Positions 8,909-17,032 of a stretch of 64,000 nt of DNA are shown one piece after another (the stretch's first letter is position 1; each line of letters begins with the position of its first letter). Under the pieces are notes generated by a model, which did no database searches, was not told the origin of the DNA, and worked only from the letters and a program-made list of their open reading frames with translations. Source of the stretch: Onthomorpha sp937906975. GTDB lineage: Bacteria > Bacteroidota > Bacteroidia > Bacteroidales > P3. Location of the stretch: the NCBI GenBank assembly GCA_045614605.1, contig JAZLDH010000015.1:124001-188000 (forward strand), read 5' to 3'. The position numbers were made by a program, and so were the translations under genes.

Positions 8909-10126
8909 TTATTTTGTAAACATACACGCATCTCCAAAGGAAAGAAACCTATAATTATTTTCCAAGGCAAATTGATAAACCCTTTTCCAATCCTCTCCAA
9001 TCATTGCAGAGACTAAAAGCAACAAAGTACTTTTTGGCTGATGAAAATTCGTAATCATAGCATCTACAATCCTATATTCATATCCTGGTGCTATCATTAA
9101 CTGAGTTTGTCCTATCAATACATTTCTGTTTTCTTGCTCCATGCTTTCCAATATAGCTTGTAAAGATTCTTTTGCACTTATTCTGCATTCTTCTTGATAG
9201 GGATCCCACTGTTTAACATCTATTTCAGAATATCTATTGCCATTTTTCACAACCTTCACTCCATGCCAATAAAGACTTTCTATGGTTCTAACCGAGGTAG
9301 TACCAACACACATCACACGCTTATCAAGATTTGCCAACAACTCTTCGATATTTTCTTTTTTCAAAACAATTTGTTCTGTGTGCATAACGTGTCTATCTAT
9401 TGTCTCTGTGCTTACAGGCTTAAATGTACCTGCTCCCACATGCAAGGTAACAAAACACGTCTTCACTCCTTTATCTGCGAGTTGTTTAAAGGTGTTTTCT
9501 GAAAAATGTAAGCCCGCTGTTGGCGCTGCAACCGAGCCTTCTTGATGTGCATATACAGTTTGATAATCCTCCTTGTCGCTTTCTTCGTCCTTACGTTTAA
9601 GATAAGGCGGCAAAGGCACGTGTCCCATATATTGAAGCACTTCTGCAAAACTCAAATCCTCTCTATCCCAAGAAAACTCTACAATCCATGTTTCATTTTC
9701 TTGATAAAGACGCTTTGCAGTAAGAGTTAGCTGATTTTCTTTATCAACAAAAGAAGAAGAAATGGTTTCTTGTTTCCATTTTTTGTTATTTCCAATTAAG
9801 CATTTCCACTCACAACTACCTTTCTGTGCGTATGCCACTTGAATATCCTTATTCATAGGCTCCAAACAGAAGATTTCTATTACAGAGCCGCTCTCTTTTT
9901 GAAATAACAAGCGTGCGTGCACAACCTTTGTATCGTTTAAAATCAAAAAAGTATTGCTATCCAACATCTCTGGCAAGTCATAGAAGTATTTTTCTTCTAT
10001 TTTCTTGTCAGAGGTTAGAGACAATAACTTCGCTTTATCCCTTTCAGATAAAGGATATTTAGCAATATTCTCCTCTTCTAATGGATAATCAAAATTACTT
10101 ATTTTGATTTCAGGAGGGTTGTACAT
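8909..10126 (-). CDS. queA: S-adenosylmethionine:tRNA ribosyltransferase-isomerase
   Basis: Adds the ribosyl part of SAM to 7-aminomethyl-7-deazaguanine at tRNA position 34, giving epoxyqueuosine. Family signatures visible: FDYPLEEENIAKYP near the start, the APTAGLHFSE motif in the middle, HVGAGTFKPV, and the C-terminal MITNFHQPKSTLLLLVSA. At 405 residues it is longer than the roughly 345 typical of proteobacteria; the extra length falls in the N-terminal half (about 70-150), as in other Bacteroidetes copies. It lies 9 bp after purS. No other queuosine gene is in the window. Confidence 0.96.
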   Translation of the reverse strand: MYNPPEIKISNFDYPLEEENIAKYPLSERDKAKLLSLTSDKKIEEKYFYDLPEMLDSNTFLILNDTKVVHARLLFQKESGSVIEIFCLEPMNKDIQVAYAQKGSCEWKCLIGNNKKWKQETISSSFVDKENQLTLTAKRLYQENETWIVEFSWDREDLSFAEVLQYMGHVPLPPYLKRKDEESDKEDYQTVYAHQEGSVAAPTAGLHFSENTFKQLADKGVKTCFVTLHVGAGTFKPVSTETIDRHVMHTEQIVLKKENIEELLANLDKRVMCVGTTSVRTIESLYWHGVKVVKNGNRYSEIDVKQWDPYQEECRISAKESLQAILESMEQENRNVLIGQTQLMIAPGYEYRIVDAMITNFHQPKSTLLLLVSAMIGEDWKRVYQFALENNYRFLSFGDACMFTK

Positions 10127-10135
10127 ATTAAATAT

Positions 10136-10387
10136 TTATGCCTTTTCTATTTTGAAAGTATAGTACTCCATGATAGGATTATGCAACAAATCCTTGCAAG
10201 CTTTTTCAACTTTTGTTGCTGCTTCCTCTTCATTTGCAGCCTCAATGCTTAAAGTAATGTGTTTTCCTATTCTTACATTGGTTATAACTCCCAATCCCAT
10301 ATTTTTAAGGCTTGAACCAACTGCTTTTCCTTGTGGGTCTAATAATGCTTTCAAAGGCATTACATCTATTTCTGCTCTAAATTCCAT
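10136..10387 (-). CDS. purS: Phosphoribosylformylglycinamidine synthase subunit PurS
   Basis: Small (83-residue) subunit that bridges PurL and PurQ when FGAM synthase is split into three proteins, as in Gram-positives. The sequence has the PurS hallmarks: an opening MEFRAEIDVMPLKALLDPQGKAV, then GLGVITNVRIGKHITL, then a helix ending in KACKDLLHNPIMEYY. It overlaps the end of pssA by 11 bp. Its presence implies the organism uses split PurL/PurQ/PurS rather than the large fused PurL; neither partner is in the window. Confidence 0.9.
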   Translation of the reverse strand: MEFRAEIDVMPLKALLDPQGKAVGSSLKNMGLGVITNVRIGKHITLSIEAANEEEAATKVEKACKDLLHNPIMEYYTFKIEKA

Positions 10388-11141
10388 TTTTTGTAAAATT
10401 TGATATTAAAGAAATAATAATATACATTAAAACTATAAAAGGTATAGCAAAGCAATTAAAGACAAAGATTAGTAATATACAAATTACCAAAAAGATAAAC
10501 TTTACTTTATTGTCTTGCCATGTAAAATTCTTAAATTTAAACGAAAACATATTAATAGGAGCTATTAACATCACACCCATTATTATGCTAAATACTATGA
10601 TAAACCACGGATTCAAAAGAATTTCTACCAATGAAGAATAAACCTCTTGCTGATAAATTCCCCATAAATGTATCTTTTTGTCAGACAAATAGCTCAAAAC
10701 AGGTAGGCTAAGCCACAAAAGAGCATTTGCAGGCGTAGGAAGACCAATGAAATTCACGCTTTGTCTTTCATCAACATTAAAATTTGCCAAACGATAAGCC
10801 GACATAAGTGCCATAAACAAAGGTATAAGGCACAAAATATTAGCAACAAAAAGCGAAAAACCATTGCTTAACAAACTATCTTTCAAGACTTCAACCGTTA
10901 TAAGCGAAGGAGCAAGACCAAATGTTACAACATCTGCCAAAGAGTCTAATTCCTTGCCAATTGCAGAGGTAACTTTCAGCAGTCTTGCAGTAAGACCATC
11001 AAAGAAATCAAAAATTGCTCCTAACAAAATGAAGATAGAAGGAAGCAGAACGCTATCCGACACATACAAAAAGTAGATGGATAATGCTCCACACAAGAGA
11101 TTAGTTAATGTTATACAGTTTGGTATATGTTTCTTTATCAT
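10377..11141 (-). CDS. pssA: CDP-diacylglycerol-serine O-phosphatidyltransferase
   Basis: Membrane enzyme making phosphatidylserine, precursor of phosphatidylethanolamine. The CDP-alcohol phosphatidyltransferase motif DG...AR...G...D...D is visible as FDFFDGLTARLLKVTSAIGKELDSLADVV, near residues 45-73 (described by its key residues DG, AR, G, D, D). Several hydrophobic helices follow, the last two near residues 175-250. 254 residues, normal for the family. It sits inside the long operon, overlapping purS. No psd gene is seen nearby. Confidence 0.92.
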   Translation of the reverse strand: MIKKHIPNCITLTNLLCGALSIYFLYVSDSVLLPSIFILLGAIFDFFDGLTARLLKVTSAIGKELDSLADVVTFGLAPSLITVEVLKDSLLSNGFSLFVANILCLIPLFMALMSAYRLANFNVDERQSVNFIGLPTPANALLWLSLPVLSYLSDKKIHLWGIYQQEVYSSLVEILLNPWFIIVFSIIMGVMLIAPINMFSFKFKNFTWQDNKVKFIFLVICILLIFVFNCFAIPFIVLMYIIISLISNFTKNGI

Positions 11142-11186
11142 ATTGTGTGCAAAGATATGAAAAACTTTTAGAAAACTTTGCTATTT

Positions 11187-11867
11187 TTATTTTTTCTCTG
11201 CCCTTAAAATTTCTCTTTTACCTTTTGGACCCGGTAATTTAGTAATAACAAAGCCTGCTTTTTTCATTCTTCTTTTTATCTCTCCCTTACAACAATAGGT
11301 TGTTAGGACTGCACCTTGTCGGCAGGCGTTATAAATTTTTAACATCATATCTTCCGACCACAAATCAGAGTCTTTCTCTGGCGAAAAGGCATCAAAATAC
11401 ACCACATCAAAGAAATCTTTTGGCAAATCATAACTGCAAGCATCTGCCTCACACTTTTTGATTTGAAAGTCTGAGTTTATGCTAACAACTTCTTCCCAAT
11501 TACATTTGTGAATAAGGTTAAATTCTTCTTTTAGTGAGAGTTGTTCTCCGTAAGAAAGGTTTTCTGCAATAGATTGCGCAATTGGGTAAAGCTCTATTGT
11601 TTGATAGAAAATTTTTCTTTGATTAGAATTTTTCAATGTCGCAATAGCATTTAAGCCTGTTCCAAATCCTATTTCTAAAACATTGACTTGCTCTTTATTG
11701 TCTAAGCAGCAAAAATAGCGAAAACCATAATCTATGTATATAGTATTGGTTTCTGTTAAGGCTCCAAAGTGAGAATGATATGACTCTTGAATATCCTTTC
11801 TCAAAAGCGACTTTGAGCCATCTTCTGTTTGAAAAATTTCTATTAAATTATGCTTTGAGTTTTCCAT
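11187..11867 (-). CDS. mnmD: tRNA U34 methyltransferase, MnmD-like
   Basis: SAM-dependent methyltransferase that completes the mnm5 modification on wobble uridine. It corresponds to the N-terminal domain of E. coli MnmC without the oxidase half (DUF752 family). It has the glycine-rich SAM loop VLEIGFGTGLNA at about residues 63-74, and the family motif FDVVYFDAFSPEKDSDLW near 150-168. 226 residues. The start overlaps the end of the PHP phosphatase gene by 25 bp, so translation is likely coupled. Assignment to MnmD rather than another class-I methyltransferase rests on the DAFSP motif. Confidence 0.87.
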   Translation of the reverse strand: MENSKHNLIEIFQTEDGSKSLLRKDIQESYHSHFGALTETNTIYIDYGFRYFCCLDNKEQVNVLEIGFGTGLNAIATLKNSNQRKIFYQTIELYPIAQSIAENLSYGEQLSLKEEFNLIHKCNWEEVVSINSDFQIKKCEADACSYDLPKDFFDVVYFDAFSPEKDSDLWSEDMMLKIYNACRQGAVLTTYCCKGEIKRRMKKAGFVITKLPGPKGKREILRAEKK

Positions 11868-12688
11868 TCTCCGTCAAAATACCAAACGTATCTTTCTCCT
11901 ATTTCTTTTAAATACTCAATCGCTTCATCGAAAAGCAAATCCACTTCATCTTTCTTATGACAATCGGTAGAAATCGTTAAAGGGATTTTCATATCACTTG
12001 CTTTTTTTATCCACTCTCTTCCAGGATAGAAATCATCGTAACGCTTTTTGTAAAGACCTCTTGTATTTATTTCACAAATAGCCCCACTCTCTTTTATCTT
12101 CAAAAGCGTCTCCATCATAAAATCCTCAAACCATTTGTCGTGTTGCGAAAAATATCTTTCCTTATTGTGCATTTTTATTTTGTCAAAGTGCCCTACTACA
12201 TCAGGTCTTTGATTTTTTATCATATTTATCACTTGCTCAAAATAGGTTTCAACACCTTCTCTTATGTTTCCACCAAAAACCTCCTCTAAACCTTTGTCGT
12301 AAACCTCTCTATCGCTACCATCTATAAACCAAATCTTGTCATTGGTTTTTCCTTTCACAAAATGCACCGAGCCAATGAAGTAATCCAAATCATATTCCTT
12401 TGACATCTCTCTTATATTCTCTTGTAAGGAATTGATATAGTCCATTTCCATGGAGATGAATAGCTTGATTTTGTCTTGATACTTTTGTTTTAAGAATTTG
12501 GCTGTGCTAAGATATTCTTCAACTCTTTCTTTTTTCAAGGCAACCTTGCTTTCAAAACACAGAGGTGAATGAGAAGAAAATCCAAAGTAATGCAATCCTT
12601 TATCTATTGCAGACAATACCATATCCTCCATCGTATCTTTTCCATCACAGAAAAAAGAATGAGAATGATAATTGAATTTTTTTAGCAT
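11843..12688 (-). CDS. PHP-family histidinol-phosphatase
   Basis: Metal-dependent phosphatase of the polymerase-and-histidinol-phosphatase fold (HisJ/HisK type). Metal ligands visible: YHSHSFFCDG near residues 7-16, the FSSHSP segment near 37-42, SMEMDY near 79-84, GSVHF near 106-110, GHFDK near 165-169, and STDCH near 240-244. At 281 residues it fits HisJ. No other his gene is in the window, so the histidine role is inferred from family and could be a different phosphoester. It overlaps both operon neighbours (7 bp with U32, 25 bp with mnmD). Confidence 0.82.
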   Translation of the reverse strand: MLKKFNYHSHSFFCDGKDTMEDMVLSAIDKGLHYFGFSSHSPLCFESKVALKKERVEEYLSTAKFLKQKYQDKIKLFISMEMDYINSLQENIREMSKEYDLDYFIGSVHFVKGKTNDKIWFIDGSDREVYDKGLEEVFGGNIREGVETYFEQVINMIKNQRPDVVGHFDKIKMHNKERYFSQHDKWFEDFMMETLLKIKESGAICEINTRGLYKKRYDDFYPGREWIKKASDMKIPLTISTDCHKKDEVDLLFDEAIEYLKEIGERYVWYFDGEWKTQSII

Positions 12689-13929
12689 ACTCCTGTGTTT
12701 TCTATCAAGTAAAGCTTATCGCCTCTTCTTACAACGCCTTTTGTCGCAATGGAACAAAACTCTCCTTTAACTGTTTTTTCGGTTGGCTTTAAATCTACTC
12801 TGATTTCTTCTACTCTGTCTTCATATACTCCTGTTGTTGGACCCATTATGTAAATGTTATCGCCAACATTCAATTCTCCTGTTTCGATTTTGATTTCTGC
12901 AACAGAGATATTTTTGAAGTAATTGGTAACTGTGCCTATGAAAGTCTTTTTTGTGGTTGCTTGGGAGCCATATTTTTTTGTCCACTCGCCAACTCTTTGT
13001 CCTAAGTAGTAGCCGTCCCAAAATCCTCTATTATATACTTTCTTTAAGTCTTCGTTCCATTTTTCTAACTTATCTTCGCTCCATTCTCCTTTTAACCATG
13101 CTTGCGCTGCTTCTTTATATACTCGTGTTACAACCTTAACATATTCTGGGCTTCTGCCTCTTCCTTCAATTTTTAAAACTCTTACGCCTGCGTCAAGCAC
13201 TTTATCTAAAAAGTCTAAGGTCTTTAAATCTTTTGGAGACATGATATATTGATTGTCAATCATAAGTTCTGTTCCTCCATCTAAGTCTGTAACCTTGTAA
13301 GGACGGCGACAGAATTGCAAACAAGCACCTCGGTTTGCTGATTGATTGGCATTGTCTAAGGAAATGTAACATTTTCCACTTACTGCCATACATAAGGCTC
13401 CGTGAACAAAGCATTCTATTTCTAAGGTGCGTCCGCTTGGCCCTTTTATGTCGTTTTCTTTTATCCAAGTAGTAATATCTTTCACCTTATCAAGAGATAG
13501 CTCTCTTGCTGTAACGATTACGTCTGCAAATTGAGAGAAAAATTTCACTGCTTCACGGTTTGTGATGTTGCATTGTGTGGAAAGGTGTACTTCTAAGTTG
13601 ATTGAGCGAGCATAACTAATGACTGCTAAGTCTGCTGCTATGACTGCCGAAACTCCACTTTCTTTTGCTGCATTCAAAATCGCTTGCATATAGTCTAATT
13701 CGCCGTCATAAACAACGGTATTTAAGGTTAGATAAGTTTTTACACCATTTTGACTTGCTATGTCTGCAATATTTTTTAGGTCTTCTATCGTAAAATTATT
13801 TGCAGAGCGAGAACGCATATTCAATCCTTCAACTCCAAAATATACACTATCGGCTCCTGCTTCTATTGCTGCATAAAGAGCTTCGTAAGAGCCCACTGGG
13901 GACATTATTTCTACTTTATTCTTTGTCAT
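12682..13929 (-). CDS. U32-family protein, TrhP/YegQ-like (tRNA hydroxylation)
   Basis: U32 family proteins were named peptidases, but the YegQ/TrhP branch is needed for prephenate-dependent hydroxylation of tRNA uridine-34. The family signature FVHGALCMAVSGKCYIS is intact near residue 175-191, and clustered cysteines (GACLQFCRR) follow near residue 203-210. The C-terminal third (about 335-415) is the small beta-barrel typical of this branch. 415 residues, as expected. It is the first gene of the eight-gene operon, and a -7-like box TAACTTTG (13949-13956) precedes it without a clear -33. With mnmD two genes on, wobble modification is a theme here. Confidence 0.85.
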   Translation of the reverse strand: MTKNKVEIMSPVGSYEALYAAIEAGADSVYFGVEGLNMRSRSANNFTIEDLKNIADIASQNGVKTYLTLNTVVYDGELDYMQAILNAAKESGVSAVIAADLAVISYARSINLEVHLSTQCNITNREAVKFFSQFADVIVTARELSLDKVKDITTWIKENDIKGPSGRTLEIECFVHGALCMAVSGKCYISLDNANQSANRGACLQFCRRPYKVTDLDGGTELMIDNQYIMSPKDLKTLDFLDKVLDAGVRVLKIEGRGRSPEYVKVVTRVYKEAAQAWLKGEWSEDKLEKWNEDLKKVYNRGFWDGYYLGQRVGEWTKKYGSQATTKKTFIGTVTNYFKNISVAEIKIETGELNVGDNIYIMGPTTGVYEDRVEEIRVDLKPTEKTVKGEFCSIATKGVVRRGDKLYLIENTGVC

Positions 13930-13972
13930 AATTTCATATAATATTTTGCAAAGTTACAAAAAGAAAATTATC

Positions 13973-14042
13973 TCTTTGATTTAGAAAATTTTTTCTTTGC
14001 TTTTTTTATTTTTTTCTTTGCTTTTTTTCAAAAAAGTAAAGA
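13973..14042. repeat. 21-bp periodic array between the U32 gene and the ECF sigma gene
   Basis: Cores TCTTTGA, TCTTTGC, TCTTTGC and GTAAAGA start at 13973, 13994, 14015 and 14036, exactly 21 bp apart, in an A/T-only background. It lies between two divergent genes and ends just before the -7 box of the sigma gene, so it could affect either promoter. Confidence 0.75.
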
Positions 14043-14053
14043 CTTTTTTTCTT

Positions 14054-14061
14054 TATCTTTG
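14054..14061 (+). promoter_or_regulatory. -7 box upstream of the ECF sigma gene
   Basis: TATCTTTG is a perfect TAnnTTTG match. No TTTG is found 19-21 bp upstream. Transcription would begin near 14066-14068, about 45 bases before the chosen start codon. This argues against the TTG at 14059 as translation start. Confidence 0.45.
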
Positions 14062-14112
14062 TGTAACATTTTTCTAAGTAAAACGACTACTTTACAAAGC
14101 ACAATTTTTAAA

Positions 14113-14598
14113 ATGAAGATTGAAGAATTTAAAAAAATAATTACTACTTATCAACCTAAATTACACGCTTTTGCAAATTCTATTCTAAAAAATGATTTTG
14201 CAAGTGAGGATATTGTGCAGGAAGTTTTTTGTTTTCTTTGGGAAAAACGAGAAAAAATAAATACTATTGATAATATTGAGGCTTTTCTTGTACACATTTG
14301 CAAATGTAAGTGTGTGGATTATTTGAGAAAACACAAGAAAGAAGTTGTAGAAGATGAGATTTTAAACTTGGATTACAACGAAATAAAAGAAGATAGCGAA
14401 GAAAGGTACAACAGACTTTTAGAGTTAATGTCTCAACTTCCCGAAAATCAACAAGAGTTATTGCGTCAAAAATATTTTAACAATAAAAGAATAAGAGAAA
14501 TTTCAAAAGAAACAGGAATGAGTGAGGGAAATATTCGCACAAGTCTTTCTCGTGCATATTCAAAATTGAGAGATTTAATAACGAAAACAAAAATCTAA
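14113..14598 (+). CDS. ECF RNA polymerase sigma factor
   Basis: Group-4 sigma factor of 161 residues. Region 2 is visible at about residues 8-75 (YQPKLHAFANSILKN, then SEDIVQEVFCFLWEKRE, the -10 recognition helix). Region 4 is at about 105-160 (LSQLPENQQELLRQKYFNNKRIREIS, then GMSEGNIRTSLSRAYSKLR as the -35 helix-turn-helix). The frame is open upstream to a TTG at 14059, but the ATG at 14113 (MKIEEFKK) follows a plausible leader and matches family N-termini. Two co-directional genes follow 3 and 13 bp on and probably form its operon. It is not next to a FecR-type anti-sigma or a SusC/TonB receptor, unlike most Bacteroidetes ECF factors. Confidence 0.93.
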   Translation: MKIEEFKKIITTYQPKLHAFANSILKNDFASEDIVQEVFCFLWEKREKINTIDNIEAFLVHICKCKCVDYLRKHKKEVVEDEILNLDYNEIKEDSEERYNRLLELMSQLPENQQELLRQKYFNNKRIREISKETGMSEGNIRTSLSRAYSKLRDLITKTKI

Positions 14599-14601
14599 GT
14601 T

Positions 14602-15174
14602 ATGAAAAAAGAAGATAAAGAATTGATTGAGTTGTTTGCTTCTATAAAACAACATCAAAAAAATATTGAAAGACAGGAAAAGATTTTTTCTGCAATAGAA
14701 GAAAAAGCAAAACAAAGTAAGAGGAAAAAAACTATTGTGTTTTGGTCGTCTATTTCTTCTCTTGCTGCTTGTTTTTGTATAGTTTGGTTTACTTATTCTC
14801 CTATTGACAATAGCGAAACTATTATCGAAAATAAGCCTATTGCAAAAAATATTATTGAATCAAAGCAAGAGACAATTCCTGCAAAGAAAAGCGAGCCTAT
14901 TGTAAGAGAAAAAAAGAAAATTACGCCAATTGAAATCCCTCAAACAATAGAAGAAGAAATTATTATTGAACAAGATAGCACGATTATTGAGCCTGAGCCA
15001 AAGCAAGAGGTGATTGAGGAGGAAGAAAAGGTAATTGAGCCAAAGATTGTAAGGATTGAAACCGATAAATTGATTTGCTATAAAGAGGAAAAAAAGAATA
15101 ACCTTAAATTTTCTTGGGATTATAAAAGGGAAGAAAAGAAAGAATTATTTTTAATAGATTTTTCAAAAAGATAA
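14602..15174 (+). CDS. Single-pass membrane protein, candidate anti-sigma factor
   Basis: Not recognised by family. Residues 1-43 form a charged, probably helical cytoplasmic segment. Residues 44-65 are one hydrophobic helix (TIVFWSSISSLAACFCIVWF). The rest (66-190) is extracytoplasmic, rich in Glu, Lys, Pro and Ile, with repeated IEE/IEP-like stretches, and looks largely disordered. The topology, the short N-terminal domain and the 3-bp spacing from the sigma gene suggest it holds the sigma factor at the membrane. No known anti-sigma motif is visible, so this is inference from position. Confidence 0.6.
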   Translation: MKKEDKELIELFASIKQHQKNIERQEKIFSAIEEKAKQSKRKKTIVFWSSISSLAACFCIVWFTYSPIDNSETIIENKPIAKNIIESKQETIPAKKSEPIVREKKKITPIEIPQTIEEEIIIEQDSTIIEPEPKQEVIEEEEKVIEPKIVRIETDKLICYKEEKKNNLKFSWDYKREEKKELFLIDFSKR

Positions 15175-15187
15175 AACTTAGATTGAT

Positions 15188-16108
15188 ATGAAAAAGACAG
15201 CATTATTTAGTTTTTTTATCCTTATTTCAGGGATAATTTTAGCACAAAACGAAAAGATTTATTTGTTTTCTCAACCTATTGAGAAGGATTACAACAAATT
15301 GACTTTGACTGCAAAAAGCAATCTTAATTTAGTGAGGAGCGAAACAGACGTTTTAGAAATTTCTACGAAAGATAGCAATATTGTTTTGAGTAATATATGT
15401 GTTTTTGAAGACAAAACGCTGACTATAATGACTGACTCCTTGCCACAAGATGTTAAAATAACGCTTTATTCGTCCAAAGAAGAAGTGTTTTTGAGTAGTC
15501 AATTTGATTCAATCAAAGACACAAGGCAAGAAATTAAGGAAAAAGAGGGTGATATGATAGAATTACTATGGACTTTGTTAAGTTCAACTAATTTGAATTT
15601 TAATACAAAACAATACAACAGCCCTTACTCTTCTCTAATTAGTCATAATTCTGATTTTCTTACCCTTCAATATTTGCATACTACTAAAAAAAGCAACAGA
15701 CTTTTTGTCGGTTTAAAATATACTTGGGATTTTAAATATTTAAACAACGATGTAGAATGCCTAAACAATAAATTGCAACTACTATCAAGTGATTCACATC
15801 TTCAAAACAATGCACAATTTATTGTAGATCGCAATTTACTACTATTTACAAGGTATAGCTTAAAACTAAAGAATTATTTTTATTGTAATTTTGGATTAAA
15901 ATTTGGTAGAACTTTAAAAAGTTTTCTTTGGGACTTTAATATAACGCCAGAAAACAAACTAAACTTCAACTCAAACAAAATTACAGACTATAATCCTTGG
16001 AAATTAGAATTATCTTTCGGCTTTAAAGGATTGGATTTCTTCTTTAATGTTTTGCCAGAATATAAAAACGACAACACAAGACGCTTTGGAATTAGACTGA
16101 ATTTTTAA
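15188..16108 (+). CDS. Exported protein of unknown function, probable beta-barrel
   Basis: 306 residues with a clear signal peptide (MKKTALFSFFILISGIILAQ, cleavage after residue 20). Residues 20-100 look like a small beta domain. From about 135 onward the sequence shows alternating hydrophobic/polar strands with aromatic ends (for example RLFVGLKYTWDFKY, FYCNFGLKFGRTLK, LELSFGFKG) and finishes with a strand RRFGIRLNF ending in Phe. That terminal pattern is typical of outer-membrane barrels. It is the third gene of the sigma locus, so it may be the envelope component sensed or controlled by it. No family recognised. Confidence 0.65.
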   Translation: MKKTALFSFFILISGIILAQNEKIYLFSQPIEKDYNKLTLTAKSNLNLVRSETDVLEISTKDSNIVLSNICVFEDKTLTIMTDSLPQDVKITLYSSKEEVFLSSQFDSIKDTRQEIKEKEGDMIELLWTLLSSTNLNFNTKQYNSPYSSLISHNSDFLTLQYLHTTKKSNRLFVGLKYTWDFKYLNNDVECLNNKLQLLSSDSHLQNNAQFIVDRNLLLFTRYSLKLKNYFYCNFGLKFGRTLKSFLWDFNITPENKLNFNSNKITDYNPWKLELSFGFKGLDFFFNVLPEYKNDNTRRFGIRLNF

Positions 16109-16118
16109 TTTTTGAGTT

Positions 16119-16826
16119 TTAAAGCAGAATATCGCTAACGATGTCTTTGTATTGAGAGGAATATTCTCCGTTTTCTTCTCGTATAAAGACATTTTTTATT
16201 TGTGTTTGCTTTGTTGGAAAAAGAGAATATGTTCTTATAATTCTCTCTATCGGCTTTGAGGGTTTTGAATATATGTTTATTTGTGTTTCTACCTTTACTT
16301 CTCTTTCTTTAAACAATGTTGTAAGTTCATCGCTCTGCAAGACGGGAAGTATAACACATATTTTAGCATTGGGTGTTAGGAGTTGAAGGCTACTATCTAC
16401 AAAATCTTTAAAAGGGAGCTTGTCGGTGTGGCGTGCAAAGGTGCGTTTGCGTGTGTTTGCCTGCAAAGAGTTTACAAAATATGGGGGATTGGAGATGATA
16501 AAGTCGTATTGTTTGTGATTTTCTGGCTTTTGTGCAAAGTCTTGCAAGGAGATATGTTCGGCAATCAGCCTTTCTGACCATTTACTTTTGAGAAAGTTGT
16601 CTTGGGCTTGTTGTATGGATTCTTCATCTACGTCTATGGCTGTGATTTTCGCCTCTTGATTGAATTGTGCCATTGAAAGGCTTATTATTCCACAGCCTGT
16701 GCCTACTTCAAGTATGCGTTTTTTTGCGTTTCTCGGTGCAAGCGATGAGAGAAGTATGGCATCTGTCCCCACCTTCATTGAAGATGATGTGTGATTTAAT
16801 GAAAATTCCTTACAATTAAACTCCAT
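16119..16826 (-). CDS. trmN6: tRNA1(Val) (adenine-37-N6)-methyltransferase
   Basis: SAM-dependent N6-adenine methyltransferase of the YfiC/TrmN6 family. SAM loop VGTGCGIISLSMA is at about residues 42-54, and the catalytic NPPY of N6-adenine methylases appears as ISNPPYF near residues 109-115. 235 residues. The upstream gap holds tandem 21/22-bp repeats and a -7-like TAAATTTG at 16834-16841. It converges with the preceding plus-strand gene, with only 10 bp between stops. The exact target is by analogy with E. coli. Confidence 0.88.
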   Translation of the reverse strand: MEFNCKEFSLNHTSSSMKVGTDAILLSSLAPRNAKKRILEVGTGCGIISLSMAQFNQEAKITAIDVDEESIQQAQDNFLKSKWSERLIAEHISLQDFAQKPENHKQYDFIISNPPYFVNSLQANTRKRTFARHTDKLPFKDFVDSSLQLLTPNAKICVILPVLQSDELTTLFKEREVKVETQINIYSKPSKPIERIIRTYSLFPTKQTQIKNVFIREENGEYSSQYKDIVSDILL

Positions 16827-16860
16827 AACAAAGCAAATTTACGAAGTTTTATCAAATAAT

Positions 16861-16966
16861 TCTTTGATTTAGAAAAATATTTCTTGAAAAGGATTTTTCA
16901 CTTTGGAAAGGTAATAGTATTACTTCTTGAAGGTAAAAGTATTACCTTAGGAAAGTAATTTTTGGT
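16861..16966. repeat. Tandem 21/22-bp degenerate repeats with internal palindromes upstream of trmN6
   Basis: First come two 21-bp-spaced cores, TCTTTGA (16861) and TCTTGAA (16882). Then three 22-bp units start at 16901, 16923 and 16945. They open with CTTTGGAAAGG, CTTCTTGAAGG and CCTTAGGAAAG; the first two continue GTAATAGTATTA / GTAAAAGTATTA. The stretch from AAGGTAAAAGT to ATTACCTT is nearly self-complementary, so each unit could be a dyad operator. This may be a member or relative of the 21-bp array family. Confidence 0.6.
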
Positions 16967-16977
16967 AAACACAAAAA

Positions 16978-17011
16978 AATAAGAGTTGCTCAGTGTTGAA
17001 CAACTCTTATT
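16978..17011 (-). terminator. Terminator of the exbB-exbD operon
   Basis: Stem AATAAGAGTTG pairs with CAACTCTTATT around a 12-base loop. A run of T follows on the minus strand. It lies 21 bp beyond the last exbD stop. Confidence 0.88.
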
Positions 17012-17032
17012 TCGTTTTATTTAATCGAAGGT

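Noticed and set aside
14059..14112. TTG start at 14059 for the sigma factor
   Set aside because: It lies inside the -7 box and before the predicted transcription start; the extra 18 residues have no counterpart in ECF factors.
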